A stretch of DNA of 64,000 bases from Halobellus limi (GCF_004799685.1 NZ_CP031311.1:1-64000), one strand, 5' to 3'; shown: positions 18,050 to 26,937, counted from the first letter of the stretch. Numbers and translations: made by a program. The notes: a model not told the origin generated them from the letters alone.

Positions 18050-19315
18050 TCACAGGATCTGGACGGCGGCGACGCCGACGAGACCGAGCAGCGCGAGGTA
18101 CGCCGAGCGGGCGGTGACGGGGACGAGCAGGTTCCGGTTGATGCCGACCGCGAGCCAGACTTTGACGAAGATGCTCGCGAGCGTGCCGGCCAGGACGCCC
18201 TGGGCGGCGACCGCCGGCGTGACTTGGCCGGTGCTCGCGAGCGAGACCGCCGTCGTCGTGGTCGTGCCGCTGGAGAGGAGTCCGCTGAGGAAGCTGGTGA
18301 GAAGGAAGCCGGCGGTACCGAACATCTGCTGGGCCCCCGCCGTGACCACGAGCACGAGGAGGAACAGCCCGCCGAACGTCAGCGCGTTCGTGCTGCTGAA
18401 CGGGGAGTCGAGATCGAGCTCCATATCGCCGGTCCAGTTGCGCTCGTAGCCGGTCAGCGCGACGCCGCCGACGGCGATCAGCCCGAGCGGGAGGCCGACG
18501 CTGAACGCGGACTGCGGGACGAAGGCGACGACGATGATGAGGTTCCGAACGGCCATCGCGGCGTCGGCGACGAGGATGGTCGCCACCGCGAGATCGAGGA
18601 TGCCGACGTTGGTCTTCGCCCGGTTCGCGATCTCGCCGATGACGGCCGTCGAGTTGACGAGACCGCCGAAGAAGCCCGTGATGAGCATCCCGCGGCTCCC
18701 GTACCGCTGCATGATCGCGTAGTTCACGAACCCGATGGCGCTGACTGCGATCACCAGGAGCCAGATGAGCTGCGGGTCGATGGCGTCCCAGGGGCCGTAA
18801 GTGCCGGTGGGCAAGAGCGGGTAGACGACGAAGGCGATGATCGCGAACTCGGCGGCCCCGCGCACCTCCTGGTGTGAGAGCTGGTTCGCGAACTGGTGGA
18901 GCTCCCGGCGCAGCACCAACAGGAACGACGACGTGATCGCGATGACGACGCCGACCAGGAGGTAGTCCATCCCGACGAGCACGCCGACGACGTAGGCGAC
19001 GAGCAACGAGGTCGACGTCGTCAGCGCGAGCCCGCCGCCGTCCACGTCGAGGTCGCGAGCGTCGATGAGGAGCCCGCGAGCGCCGAGCAGGATGCCCTGG
19101 ACGAGCACTAACAGTCCACCGAGGGCCAGCAGGACCGTCTGTCCGAGCGTCGCGGCCGCGACGCCGACCAGACTGGTGAGCGTGAACGTCCGAATCCCCG
19201 CGGACTTGTTCGACCACTCCCGCTCGAGTCCGAGCAGCATCCCCAGCGCTCCCGCGACGAAGAGGTTGAGGACGTCCGCGTTGATCGGGACGGTCTCCGG
19301 GCCGAACTGCAGCAT
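18050..19315 (-). CDS. MgtC/SapB-DUF4010 membrane protein
   Basis: A 421-residue polytopic protein. The N-terminal part has the MgtC/SapB pattern (GALGMLLGLEREW and GIRTFTLTSLVG). The C-terminal part matches DUF4010 (GGLVNSTAVIGEIA, FLSGLLSSGTTTTTAVSLA). About 11-13 membrane segments. The family is widespread and of unsettled function; links to magnesium homeostasis come from distant MgtC relatives only. A Shine-Dalgarno-like GGAGG lies about 12 bases before the start (plus strand 19328-19333). Convergent with the phosphodiesterase. Confidence 0.85.
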   Translation of the reverse strand: MLQFGPETVPINADVLNLFVAGALGMLLGLEREWSNKSAGIRTFTLTSLVGVAAATLGQTVLLALGGLLVLVQGILLGARGLLIDARDLDVDGGGLALTTSTSLLVAYVVGVLVGMDYLLVGVVIAITSSFLLVLRRELHQFANQLSHQEVRGAAEFAIIAFVVYPLLPTGTYGPWDAIDPQLIWLLVIAVSAIGFVNYAIMQRYGSRGMLITGFFGGLVNSTAVIGEIANRAKTNVGILDLAVATILVADAAMAVRNLIIVVAFVPQSAFSVGLPLGLIAVGGVALTGYERNWTGDMELDLDSPFSSTNALTFGGLFLLVLVVTAGAQQMFGTAGFLLTSFLSGLLSSGTTTTTAVSLASTGQVTPAVAAQGVLAGTLASIFVKVWLAVGINRNLLVPVTARSAYLALLGLVGVAAVQIL

Positions 19316-19539
19316 CGTCAGCTCCCCTCCGGGACCGTTCGCTGAGGCGAAGAGAACATATGAGTATATACCAGTATTTTCTCTATTTATCCTATATAGT
19401 CGCGGCGCTTAGTTCTTTCGCAGCGGGACGTGAAACCCGAGGGAGATCCCGGGTGAGCGGTCAGACGAGCCATCGAGACGCGGCCCCGAACCCCCGCGAA
19501 CCGCGCTGTTAAGTGTGTTCCGGCGCGTACACCCGACCG

Positions 19540-19809
19540 ATGGGCGAGAAACGTGCGACCGTGGCCTGCCCCGAGTGCGGACAGCAGGAGACGTTCGACA
19601 GGCTCGCGCGGGCGCGGACGTTCATCGAGACGCACCGCTCGGAGACGGGCCACGAGGCGACGTGGGAGTTACACCGGCTCTCGCCGGGCGTCGAACGCGC
19701 CGGGGACGACGCCGGCGTCTGCGGTCGCCCGGCGTGTACGACCGAGAGTTCGCCGCTGTATCTCGGCGACGGGACGGATCTCGGCGACGATACGGACACC
19801 GACGACTGA
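19540..19809 (+). CDS. Small haloarchaeal zinc-ribbon-like protein
   Basis: An 89-residue protein starting MGEKRATVACPECGQQETF. It has one CPEC pair near the N-terminus and a second pair of cysteines, wider apart, in AGVCGRPAC. The acidic tail ends DTDTDD. The start is supported by TTAAGT (about 19509-19514), a TATA-like element about 27 bases upstream, giving a nearly leaderless message. Function unknown; it may bind zinc. Confidence 0.7.
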   Translation: MGEKRATVACPECGQQETFDRLARARTFIETHRSETGHEATWELHRLSPGVERAGDDAGVCGRPACTTESSPLYLGDGTDLGDDTDTDD

Positions 19810-19876
19810 CGGTGTGAGAAGGCGTGTCGTCCCGACGAACCGGGGCAGATGCTCCCCCGGAGGACGAGGGCTACTC

Positions 19877-20692
19877 CTACTCCGACTCCTCGGCGAGCGC
19901 CGCGTCGAGAACGTCGCGCCGCCGCCGACACTCGCGGACGGTCCGGGCGAGTCCGTCGAGCGCGGGGTAGGTCGTCTCGCGGTCGCCGAAGAGGTACTCG
20001 ACGACCGCGTCGTGACCGATGCCCGCCTTCACGTCCGAGGCCGTCACGGTGTCGAGAGTCGACTGTCGCTCCTGGATCGCCTCGTCCAGATCGGCCTCCA
20101 GCGCGGTCGTCCGACGGCGACGCGCCCACAGTTCCGCGTCCGCACACAGCAGGCGGTCGGACTTGTCGACCGACGGGAGCGAGGCCGCGACCCGTTTTAC
20201 CACCTCGATCGCGTCGTCGAGCGACGACAGCTCTCGTTCCAGCACGCGGAGCATCACCCGGCTCTCGGCGAGACGCTGGTCGACGCAGTCGAGGACCGCC
20301 CGCCGGAGGGGGTCGGTGAATCGGTTGCCCCCGCCCTCGGCGGCGAGCGCGACGGCGACCTCCCCGCTCAACTCCGCGGCGATGGCGGCGTGCACGCCGC
20401 CGGAAGCGTCGTCGACGTGCGGCAACACCGACTCCTCGAAGGCCGCGCGAACCCGGCGGCACCCGTCGGTGGCCGTCGACGCGCTCGCCGTCCACCCGAC
20501 GGAGGAGGGCCCGGTCGTCGAGGAGGCCCCGGTCGCCACGCCGACACCACCGATATCGACCGTCTCCGTCTCGGCCACCGTGCGACGGAATCTCTCGAAG
20601 CCGCGCCGTTGGCGCTCGGTTCGCCGGCGCTCGTCGCGAGCGATTCGACGAGCCGAGGTCAGTTCCGAAACGGCCGCGTCGACGTCCGGCAC
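19877..20692 (-). CDS. Haloarchaeal coiled-coil protein, probably DUF7260 family
   Basis: A 271-residue, Arg/Glu-rich helical protein without membrane segments. The N-terminal stretch ARRIARDERRRTERQRRGF and the C-terminal LARTVRECRRRRDVL recall DUF7260 haloarchaeal proteins (recognised from memory). Helical regions around residues 130-175 could form a coiled coil. No catalytic motif is seen and no function can be given. The gene is convergent with the upstream small zinc-ribbon gene and divergent from the alcohol dehydrogenase. Confidence 0.7.
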   Translation of the reverse strand: MPDVDAAVSELTSARRIARDERRRTERQRRGFERFRRTVAETETVDIGGVGVATGASSTTGPSSVGWTASASTATDGCRRVRAAFEESVLPHVDDASGGVHAAIAAELSGEVAVALAAEGGGNRFTDPLRRAVLDCVDQRLAESRVMLRVLERELSSLDDAIEVVKRVAASLPSVDKSDRLLCADAELWARRRRTTALEADLDEAIQERQSTLDTVTASDVKAGIGHDAVVEYLFGDRETTYPALDGLARTVRECRRRRDVLDAALAEESE

Positions 20693-20894
20693 GATCGTTC
20701 ACCCCCGCATCGATTCGAATACGGGCCGACGATCTCACCCGATCGGTCCGACCGACGGCGGGATGGAGAGTCGTTTCTGGGCACACGTTTTTGGTTGGCC
20801 TAAAACACAATAACGGTTGCGCTCGGAGCGGCGGCGGGCGACCGCCGACCGAGCGGATCCGCGGACTTTTCCTCGCGCCGGACCCAGGGCCGGT

Positions 20895-21932
20895 ATGCGC
20901 GCAGCAGTCTATCACGGCCCTCGAGACGTTCGCGTCGAAGACGTCCCCGAACCCGAACTCGACGCCTCCACGGACGCCGTCGTCCGCGTGACCCACACCG
21001 CGGTCTGCGGGTCAGACCTGTGGTTCTACCGCGGCGACAGCGACCGCGAACCGGGCTCGACGGTCGGTCACGAGCCGATGGGCATCGTCGAGGCCGTCGG
21101 CGACGACGTCCGCTCCGTGGAACCGGGCGACCGCGTGCTCGCGCCGTTCAAGATCAGCTGCGGCTCCTGTGAGTTCTGTCGGAAGGGCCTGCACACCTCC
21201 TGCGTCGACGGCGACGGGTGGGGCGGCGACAACGGGGGCGCACAGGGCGAGAAGGTCCGCTGTCCGCACGCCGACGGGACGCTCGTCCGCGTCCCCGATC
21301 GGTACGCCGACGACGAGGACGCCCTCCGTTCGCTTCTGCCCCTCACCGACGTGATGGGGACGGGCCACCACGCGGCGGTGAGCGCCGGCGTCGAGGAAGG
21401 GGCCGACTGCGTCGTCGTCGGCGACGGGGCGGTCGGGCTCTGTGGCGTGCTCGCCGCGCGCCGCCTCGGCGCGGAACGCATCGTCGCCGTCGGCCACCAC
21501 GAGGACCGACTCGAACTGGCCGCGGAGTTCGGCGCGACCGACGTCGTCGCCGCCCGCGGCGAGGAGGCTGTCGAGCGGGTCCGTCAGGTGACGAACGGGG
21601 GCGCGAATCACGTCTTAGAGTGCGTCGGCGCGTCGTCGTCGATGGAGACCGCCGTCGAGGTGTGCCGGCCCGGCGGCACCGTCGGCTACGTCGGCGTTCC
21701 CCACGGCCTCGACGGCGGTCTGGACCTCTTCTCCTTCTTCGGCGACAACGTGACGCTCCGCGGCGGGGTCGCACCCGTGCGCGCCTACGCGGAGGAGTTG
21801 ATGGCGGACGTCCTGCAGGGGACGCTCGACCCCGCGCCGGTCTTCACGAAGACCGTGGATCTAGAGAACGTCGCCGAGGGCTACCGCGCGATGGACGAGC
21901 GCGAGGCGATCAAGGTGCTCGTCGAGGTCTGA
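20895..21932 (+). CDS. Zinc-dependent alcohol dehydrogenase family protein
   Basis: A 345-residue medium-chain dehydrogenase. Catalytic zinc ligands are Cys38 (AVCGSD) and His59-Glu60 (VGHEPMG). The structural zinc site is Cys89, Cys92, Cys95 and Cys103 (CGSCEFCRKGLHTSC). The NAD-binding motif is VVGDGAVGLCG. It oxidises or reduces an alcohol/aldehyde pair with NAD(P); the substrate cannot be told from sequence. The start is the ATG at MRAAVYHGPRDV, the usual family N-terminus. A hairpin terminator follows the stop. Confidence 0.88.
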   Translation: MRAAVYHGPRDVRVEDVPEPELDASTDAVVRVTHTAVCGSDLWFYRGDSDREPGSTVGHEPMGIVEAVGDDVRSVEPGDRVLAPFKISCGSCEFCRKGLHTSCVDGDGWGGDNGGAQGEKVRCPHADGTLVRVPDRYADDEDALRSLLPLTDVMGTGHHAAVSAGVEEGADCVVVGDGAVGLCGVLAARRLGAERIVAVGHHEDRLELAAEFGATDVVAARGEEAVERVRQVTNGGANHVLECVGASSSMETAVEVCRPGGTVGYVGVPHGLDGGLDLFSFFGDNVTLRGGVAPVRAYAEELMADVLQGTLDPAPVFTKTVDLENVAEGYRAMDEREAIKVLVEV

Positions 21933-21935
21933 TAC

Positions 21936-22006
21936 TGATTACTCTCGTCTCTTCCCGCCGAGCGCCGTCGACGGGGGTTGCGCTCGGTAAAAAGTGAGAG
22001 TAATCA
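21936..22006. terminator. Nested hairpin between two convergent genes
   Basis: TGATTACTCTC (21936-21946) pairs with GAGAGTAATCA (21996-22006), and inside it CCGAGCGC (21958-21965) pairs with GCGCTCGG (21980-21987). The structure fills the 87-base gap between the alcohol dehydrogenase stop and the VOC gene stop. A T-rich or A-rich run (TAAAAAG) lies between the right arms. This is best read as a bidirectional terminator; a protein-binding site is an alternative. Confidence 0.6.
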
Positions 22007-22019
22007 TTATGATTGCCCG

Positions 22020-22634
22020 CTACTCCACGCCGCCGACGCCCGAGGCCGCGTCGGGGAGGTCGTAGGGGTCGGCGTCGAGGCCGAGCGCTTCGAGCGCGGC
22101 CGCGAGGTGTTCGTCTTTCGCGTACTCCGCGCCGTCCTCGACGCGCAGTTCCTGGGCCTTCGCGAGCACCTCGCCGCGGCGGTCGTCGGGGATGTCGTAC
22201 TTATCGGTCGACAGTTCGATCACGAGGCCGTTGTTGTCCTGCGTGTAGAGCGAAAAGAAGATGCCGCGGTCGAAGACGTTGTAGTTGCGGCCGTCGTCGT
22301 CGAGCGCCGCGGCGACGTCCTCGAAGTCCTCGGGGGCGATGCTGAAACAGAGGTGGTGGACGGACCCGGTACCGCCGCGCTGTGGACCGCGGTTCGAGGC
22401 CCGATCGCCGACGAACACCGTCAGGATGCGGCCGTCGCCGGTGTCGAAGAACAGGTGCGTCTGGGAGGGGTCGTCGAGGTTCGGTTGCCTGAGCACCAGG
22501 GGCATTCCGAGCAGATCGCGGTAGAACGCGAGAGTGTCCTCCTCGTTACTCCCCCAGATGGTGATGTGGTCGGTTCCGGTCGTCTGAAACGGACTGTCCG
22601 GTCGCTCCGCGGTGACTGGTGTGTCGTCGCTCAT
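22020..22634 (-). CDS. VOC family (glyoxalase/dioxygenase-like) protein
   Basis: A 204-residue protein with one clear VOC unit: metal-ligand candidates His in TDHITIWG, His in VHHLCFS and Glu in GLVIELS. The residues between (FYRDLLGMPLVLRQ) match the family fold. The remaining 60 C-terminal residues are polar. VOC proteins include ring-cleaving dioxygenases and glyoxalases; the substrate is not inferable here. One unit only, so it would dimerise. Confidence 0.8.
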   Translation of the reverse strand: MSDDTPVTAERPDSPFQTTGTDHITIWGSNEEDTLAFYRDLLGMPLVLRQPNLDDPSQTHLFFDTGDGRILTVFVGDRASNRGPQRGGTGSVHHLCFSIAPEDFEDVAAALDDDGRNYNVFDRGIFFSLYTQDNNGLVIELSTDKYDIPDDRRGEVLAKAQELRVEDGAEYAKDEHLAAALEALGLDADPYDLPDAASGVGGVE

Positions 22635-22744
22635 ACCCGCCGTAGCACGGCCACCGGCATAAGTGCCGGAGTGACACCGATGTCACTTGCGGTGACTCGC
22701 GGTGGCATCGAACCGTTCGACTCCCGGCAGCGACACCTCTCGGA

Positions 22745-22894
22745 CTACTGGCCGACGAAGGTGTCCCGCCGGTACCGACACTGCTCACAGAAGAACTGCG
22801 CGTAGCCGGCCGGCTGGACGCCGGTGAACGACATCTGTTCCCCGCAGTCGGGACACCACTTCTCGTCGACGCTCGACGGCCGCTGGATCGACAT
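22745..22894 (-). CDS. 49-residue zinc-ribbon protein
   Basis: Reading back from the ATG at 22894 gives a short protein starting MSIQRPSSVDEKWCPDCG and ending TFVGQ. It has two paired-cysteine knuckles, CPDCG and CEQC (about 24 residues apart), the pattern of a single zinc ribbon. Small zinc-finger proteins of this size are common in haloarchaea and some affect swarming or biofilm, but no function can be assigned here. It lies 110 bases upstream of the VOC gene on the same strand and may be co-transcribed. Confidence 0.75.
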   Translation of the reverse strand: MSIQRPSSVDEKWCPDCGEQMSFTGVQPAGYAQFFCEQCRYRRDTFVGQ

Positions 22895-23136
22895 ACTCCC
22901 ACGGAGCGTGTGATCGTATATCAACCTGCCGGATCTGTAATGATCGATGAATGTTGAATGGATGAGAAGACTGCGCCGCTGTCGTTTCCGAGCGGTGTTG
23001 TCGGCTCACACCGACGAGCGTCGATGCAGCGTCGCGGTCCGGCACGCGATCACGCGGCGCTCGTGCGTTTTGTCCGCTCCGGATCGCGTTGGAGAACGAG
23101 CGCCGAGTTGCGAACGCGACGATACCGCGGACCGTC

Positions 23137-23943
23137 TCAGTACCGCGAGGGGAGGTACGCGAAGCCGATCATAAACACCGCCGTGAGGAACGAGACGATG
23201 CTGATTCCCCACAGGCCGTTGGTGTGCGTCTGGAAGCGGTCGATTTCGTCTACCTGGCGGTTGTAGCTCTCGAAGTTCTGCGTCAGCTGCATCGTCGAGT
23301 CGTCGGGGAAGTGCGCGAGGTACGTCTGGTCACCCAGCGTGACGTTGGCCTCGTCGCCGACGCTGATCGCGTTCGTCCGCGGCGCGGTCCAGGACGACTG
23401 GACGGCGTCTGTCGTCACCGAATCGACGGTGGTCGCGTTGCCCTCGTACTGGAACGTGTCTCCCTCGGCGTACGACCGCGTCTCGGGGTCGGGGAAGTAC
23501 TCCGCGGCCGGAACGAGTTCCGAGTTGTTGAGCACGACGTACCGGGTGCCGTTCTGCTCGACCGTTTCCTCGCTCGCGTCCGGGTCGTCCTGCAGGATCG
23601 CCGTCTCGTTGATCTCTTCGCGGAGCGTGAACTCGGTGGGGTCGTCGCCGTCGCCGACGAGCACTCGCCACTCCTCGCCGTCGACCGTCTGTGTGGAGTC
23701 GTTCTCCCAGGTGACGGTGTACTCTGCGGACTCCTCCGTGTACTGCAGTTCACCGCTGCCCTCGGAGACGCTCGAAACCGTGTAGGTCTGATCTCCGACC
23801 TGGAACTGGTCGCCCTGTGCGAGTTCGTACTCGGGGTTGTCGAACTCGACGGTCGGCGTCTGCGCGGTCGCGATGAGCGAGTACGAAGCCGCACCGATAA
23901 CGATGAAGAGTGCGACGTAGATCGCCGCGGCGCGTCGTTGCAT
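23137..23943 (-). CDS. Haloarchaeal membrane-anchored extracellular protein, unknown function
   Basis: A 268-residue protein starting MQRRAAAIYVALFIVIGAASYS, with an N-terminal membrane helix (about 6-26) and a second one near the C-terminus (about 240-262). The region between is acidic, rich in Thr/Gln/Glu and beta-like (GDQFQVGDQTYTVSSV), and is probably outside the cell. N-glycosylation-type sequons (NDST, NETA, NGTR, NATT, NVTL) are frequent in that part. No family was recognised. The start is the Met directly before the first helix; the open frame extends upstream. Confidence 0.7.
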   Translation of the reverse strand: MQRRAAAIYVALFIVIGAASYSLIATAQTPTVEFDNPEYELAQGDQFQVGDQTYTVSSVSEGSGELQYTEESAEYTVTWENDSTQTVDGEEWRVLVGDGDDPTEFTLREEINETAILQDDPDASEETVEQNGTRYVVLNNSELVPAAEYFPDPETRSYAEGDTFQYEGNATTVDSVTTDAVQSSWTAPRTNAISVGDEANVTLGDQTYLAHFPDDSTMQLTQNFESYNRQVDEIDRFQTHTNGLWGISIVSFLTAVFMIGFAYLPSRY

Positions 23944-24149
23944 ATCTCCGGATTTGATCACGTGGCGTATAACGGTTACCGTTTTCTCGAACGCACGGCC
24001 GGCGTGCCCTCCCAAGATCCACGTCGGTCGGCGAAGCCGCGTCGACCCACCCGGAGTCGTCTCCGGTCTGCACCTCGGATCGCCACCCGTACCGGCGTTC
24101 GTTCCCCCAACGGTTTATTTTCCGAGCCCCTAGTGGGTACGATGCGGCT

Positions 24150-25211
24150 ATGAACTCGCATTCGCTCCCGGCGGGCTCCGAGGAGTTCTACCGGACGCTC
24201 GTCGAGAGCGCCGCGGAGGGAATGCTCACGATCGACGCCGAGAGCACGATCGTCTACGCGAACCCCGCAGTCGAGGACATCCTCGGATACGCGCCCGAAG
24301 AGCTGGTCGGCAGCTCGAAGATGAAGATCATCCCCGAGCGCCTCCGGCCGGTCCACGCCGCAGCGCTCGACACCTACGTCCGGACCGGCGAGCGGAGCAT
24401 CGATTGGGAGGGCATCGAACTGCCCGCGCTGCACAAGGACGGTCACGAGGTCCCGACGCTCATCAGCCTCCGCGAACACACGCACGACGGCGACCGGTAC
24501 TTCACGGGGATCATCAGAGACGTCACGGAGCGTCGGCGGCGCGAGGACGAACTCCGTGACCAGAAGGAACGGCTCGACGAGTTCGCCGACATCCTCGCTC
24601 ACGACATCCGAAACCCCCTTTCGGTGGCGCGGGGGTACACTGAACTCGCCAGAGAACGCGAACAGAGCCCGGAGCTGGCCCAGGTCGAGGAGGCGCTCGA
24701 TCGGATCGATCGCCTCGTCGACGACGTGCTGGCGCTCTCCAGGGAGGGACGGTTCATCGGCGAGACCGGGCCGGTCGACCTCGAAACGAGCCTCAGAGCG
24801 GCGTGGGGGAACGTCGAAACCGGTCGGGCGACCCTCGAAGTCGAACCGGGGCTCGGCGTGGTCGTCGCCGACGGGAGCCGACTCGCAGAACTGTTCGAGA
24901 ACCTCTTTCGGAACGCCGTCGAACACGGAACCGCCGATCCGGAAGGAGTCGGGTCCCACTCACTCACTGTGAACGCCGGCCGACTGCCGGAGGGCGAGGG
25001 GTTCTACGTCGCAGACGACGGCGACGGGATCCCCGAAGCCGAACGGGAAGCGATCTTCGAACGCGGGTACTCGACTCGGGAGTCCGGAACCGGCTACGGG
25101 CTCTCGATCGTCAGGCAACTCGCCGAAGCCCACGGCTGGACGATCGGAGCGGCCGAAAGCGACGGCAGCGGCGCCAGATTCGAGATCCGAGACGTCGCTT
25201 TCGAGGGGTGA
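24150..25211 (+). CDS. PAS sensor histidine kinase
   Basis: A 353-residue soluble kinase with one PAS domain (about residues 10-125, ending GIIRDVTERRRRE). It then has HisKA with the phospho-acceptor His in DILAHDIRNPL, and HATPase with N box LFENLFRNAVEH, G1 VADDGDGIP and G2 GTGYGLSIV. No membrane helix and no receiver domain. The promoter element TTTATTTT (about 24113-24120) lies about 30 bases upstream of the start. Its partner regulator is not adjacent. The N box is identical to that of the large kinase at 1.4-4.3 kb. Confidence 0.9.
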   Translation: MNSHSLPAGSEEFYRTLVESAAEGMLTIDAESTIVYANPAVEDILGYAPEELVGSSKMKIIPERLRPVHAAALDTYVRTGERSIDWEGIELPALHKDGHEVPTLISLREHTHDGDRYFTGIIRDVTERRRREDELRDQKERLDEFADILAHDIRNPLSVARGYTELAREREQSPELAQVEEALDRIDRLVDDVLALSREGRFIGETGPVDLETSLRAAWGNVETGRATLEVEPGLGVVVADGSRLAELFENLFRNAVEHGTADPEGVGSHSLTVNAGRLPEGEGFYVADDGDGIPEAEREAIFERGYSTRESGTGYGLSIVRQLAEAHGWTIGAAESDGSGARFEIRDVAFEG

Positions 25212-25274
25212 AATTGGCTGTTGCGGTCCAACGCGTCGTTTGAATCGGTCACCGGCAGGCTTTTCTGGATGTTT

Positions 25275-25301
25275 CCTAATAGGAATCGTATGCCTAATAG
25301 G
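25275..25301 (+). promoter_or_regulatory. Two CCTAATAGG palindromes at the start of the toxin-antitoxin gene pair
   Basis: The 9-base palindrome CCTAATAGG occurs at 25275-25283 and again at 25293-25301, 18 bases apart, with GGAATCGTATG between. The second copy overlaps codons 2-4 of the nucleotidyltransferase gene and the first sits where the promoter would be. The gene product has a helix-turn-helix, so these are good candidates for its autoregulatory operators. Confidence 0.6.
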
Positions 25302-25955
25302 AAAGAATCGATCTCGATAGCGTTGCAGTATCCGTTTCCGGAGGACCGGGTATTCCGATACCAGGCGATGCAGGACGTCCTCGACGTTCTCATCGACCAA
25401 CCGTACGCGACGTATTCGATGAGCGAGCTCGCAACCCTCACGGGAGCGAACAAAGGAACGATCTCGAAGGCGGTCAGACTACTTTCCGAACTTGATGCCG
25501 TCGAGACTGCACAGGAGGGACGGGCCCGGCAGGTCCGGATCAACCGCGAACGGCTCACGAAACCGGACCCGGTTCTCTCGATCCCACAGGTCGAGTTTCA
25601 CCAACCAGTCCAGGCGTTTCTTCAACGACTTCAAGACGAGTTGGATGAGTTAGTCGGGGTCGTCCTGTTCGGAAGCGTCGCTCGGGGGGAGGCGGATCGG
25701 ACCAGTGACATCGACCTATTGGTGATCGTCGACGGAAACAAAACGGCAGCTCGTCGGACTGTCCAGTCAGTCGTCAGTGATCTCGAAGACCAACGGTTCG
25801 AAGGGGACCGATACACGTTCCAGCCGATCGTCGAATCGACGGATAGCGTCCAACGAATTGGTGACCGGCTCCGCCCCCAGTTCGACGATGGGATCACGTT
25901 GGTCGGCTCCGACCGGCTCTCCGGGCTCCGGACCGAGGTGTACACCGATGAATGA
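25290..25955 (+). CDS. HTH-nucleotidyltransferase protein (MntA-like antitoxin)
   Basis: A 221-residue two-domain protein. Residues about 25-90 form a winged helix-turn-helix (SMSELATLTGANKGTISKAVRLL). Residues 120-220 form a minimal nucleotidyltransferase with GSVARGEADRTSDIDLLV (GS motif, Asp140 and Asp142). In HEPN-MNT toxin-antitoxin systems the MNT protein neutralises the HEPN RNase, in studied cases by AMP-ylating it. The HEPN gene overlaps its end by 8 bases, as expected. The N-terminal HTH is an addition to the minimal antitoxin and suggests self-repression through the palindromes at its start. Confidence 0.85.
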   Translation: MPNRKESISIALQYPFPEDRVFRYQAMQDVLDVLIDQPYATYSMSELATLTGANKGTISKAVRLLSELDAVETAQEGRARQVRINRERLTKPDPVLSIPQVEFHQPVQAFLQRLQDELDELVGVVLFGSVARGEADRTSDIDLLVIVDGNKTAARRTVQSVVSDLEDQRFEGDRYTFQPIVESTDSVQRIGDRLRPQFDDGITLVGSDRLSGLRTEVYTDE

Positions 25956-26436
25956 CGATATCCGGGACCGATTGGTGAAGGCCGAGCGGACCTTCGAGGG
26001 CAGCCCCGGAACGATCGAGGAAGGATTGGACGTCGACGATGCAGAGTTGGTCCAGCTTCGCCGTGCGTGCCGGCTATTGGAGGTCGGATCGAACCTCCTC
26101 GAACAGGGGTACTACACAGTTGTGATCGAATCGGCCTTCGTCGCCATCGAGCGCACTATCCAGTTCCGGTTGATCCACGACGGAGCGATGTCCTCCGAGG
26201 AGGTCATCAGCAGCCACCGGCGGTTGTACCAACGTGGTGCCGAGGTCGGCCTCTACGACGACGCGTTCGGGGACGACCTCGCCGAGTTGTGGACCCGGAA
26301 TCGAACGAAGACCGATTACAGGCTTGGTATCGCAACGAAGGAACAGGCCGAGGCAATGTACCGGCTGGCCGACGACATCCACCGGCACCTCGTCGATGTG
26401 ACTCGGGTGTCACACGAGTGTCTCTGTCGAGATTGA
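25948..26436 (+). CDS. HEPN-domain protein (putative toxin partner of MntA-like protein)
   Basis: A 162-residue, all-helical protein starting MNDDIRDRLVKAE. The helix ACRLLEVGSNLLEQGYYTVVIESAFVAIERTIQ (given here by its ends, residues 40-72) is typical of HEPN proteins. The motif region reads WTRNRTKTDYRLG (Arg117-Asn118 ... Asp123-Tyr124). The usual R-x4-6-H catalytic His is replaced by Thr122. It overlaps the nucleotidyltransferase gene by 8 bases, so the two are translated together. It is either a divergent RNase or one that has lost activity. Confidence 0.8.
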   Translation: MNDDIRDRLVKAERTFEGSPGTIEEGLDVDDAELVQLRRACRLLEVGSNLLEQGYYTVVIESAFVAIERTIQFRLIHDGAMSSEEVISSHRRLYQRGAEVGLYDDAFGDDLAELWTRNRTKTDYRLGIATKEQAEAMYRLADDIHRHLVDVTRVSHECLCRD

Positions 26437-26937
26437 TCGGTAGATACTCGAATGGATAGCGATCGGTCAGAGGCCGAGAGAGTTGATTGGAAAAAGAGGT
26501 TGGCGGTGAGGAAGGTTTCTCGGCAGGAGTAAATCCAGTCTGTCCGTAGAACTGAAAGCACCCTCGGCCAGGATATCGGAATTTGAATTTGGGAATGCGA
26601 ATATAACGGTTGAGAACTCAGAGCGGACCTTGCCGGGCCATCGGGACGAGTTGATCAGCCGGTAGCCGGGAACTGGCGGGCTCCAATGAGCGACATATGA
26701 ACGGGCCGGTGAATAACCCCGCTCTATCGGTAGACCTCCTTCGCCGTGACGAAATGGCTGTATTCTAGTTTCGAGGGAATTGGACTCATCTCCTATTGGC
26801 CGGTCGAAAATGGTCGGGATCGGCCCCTGATGATCGGCCGAGATTCCTCGAATTCGGGCAGAGATCGTCTTCTGTGGTCATCCTCCTCGTATCGGAGAAG
26901 GGATTCGATCAACCGTTGAACTGTGAGAAAACCGGTA
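26437..26937. other. Non-coding stretch between the HEPN gene and tRNA-Cys
   Basis: Five hundred bases with no recognisable gene, RNA or repeat on either strand. GC content is somewhat lower than in the neighbouring genes and short frames are interrupted frequently. It lies directly downstream of tRNA-Cys on the minus strand, so part of it may be the 3' trailer of the rRNA operon transcript. Confidence 0.4.

Noticed and set aside
26437-26937. Remnant of a mobile element next to tRNA-Cys
   Set aside because: No repeated tRNA-Cys end, integrase or transposase fragment could be found.
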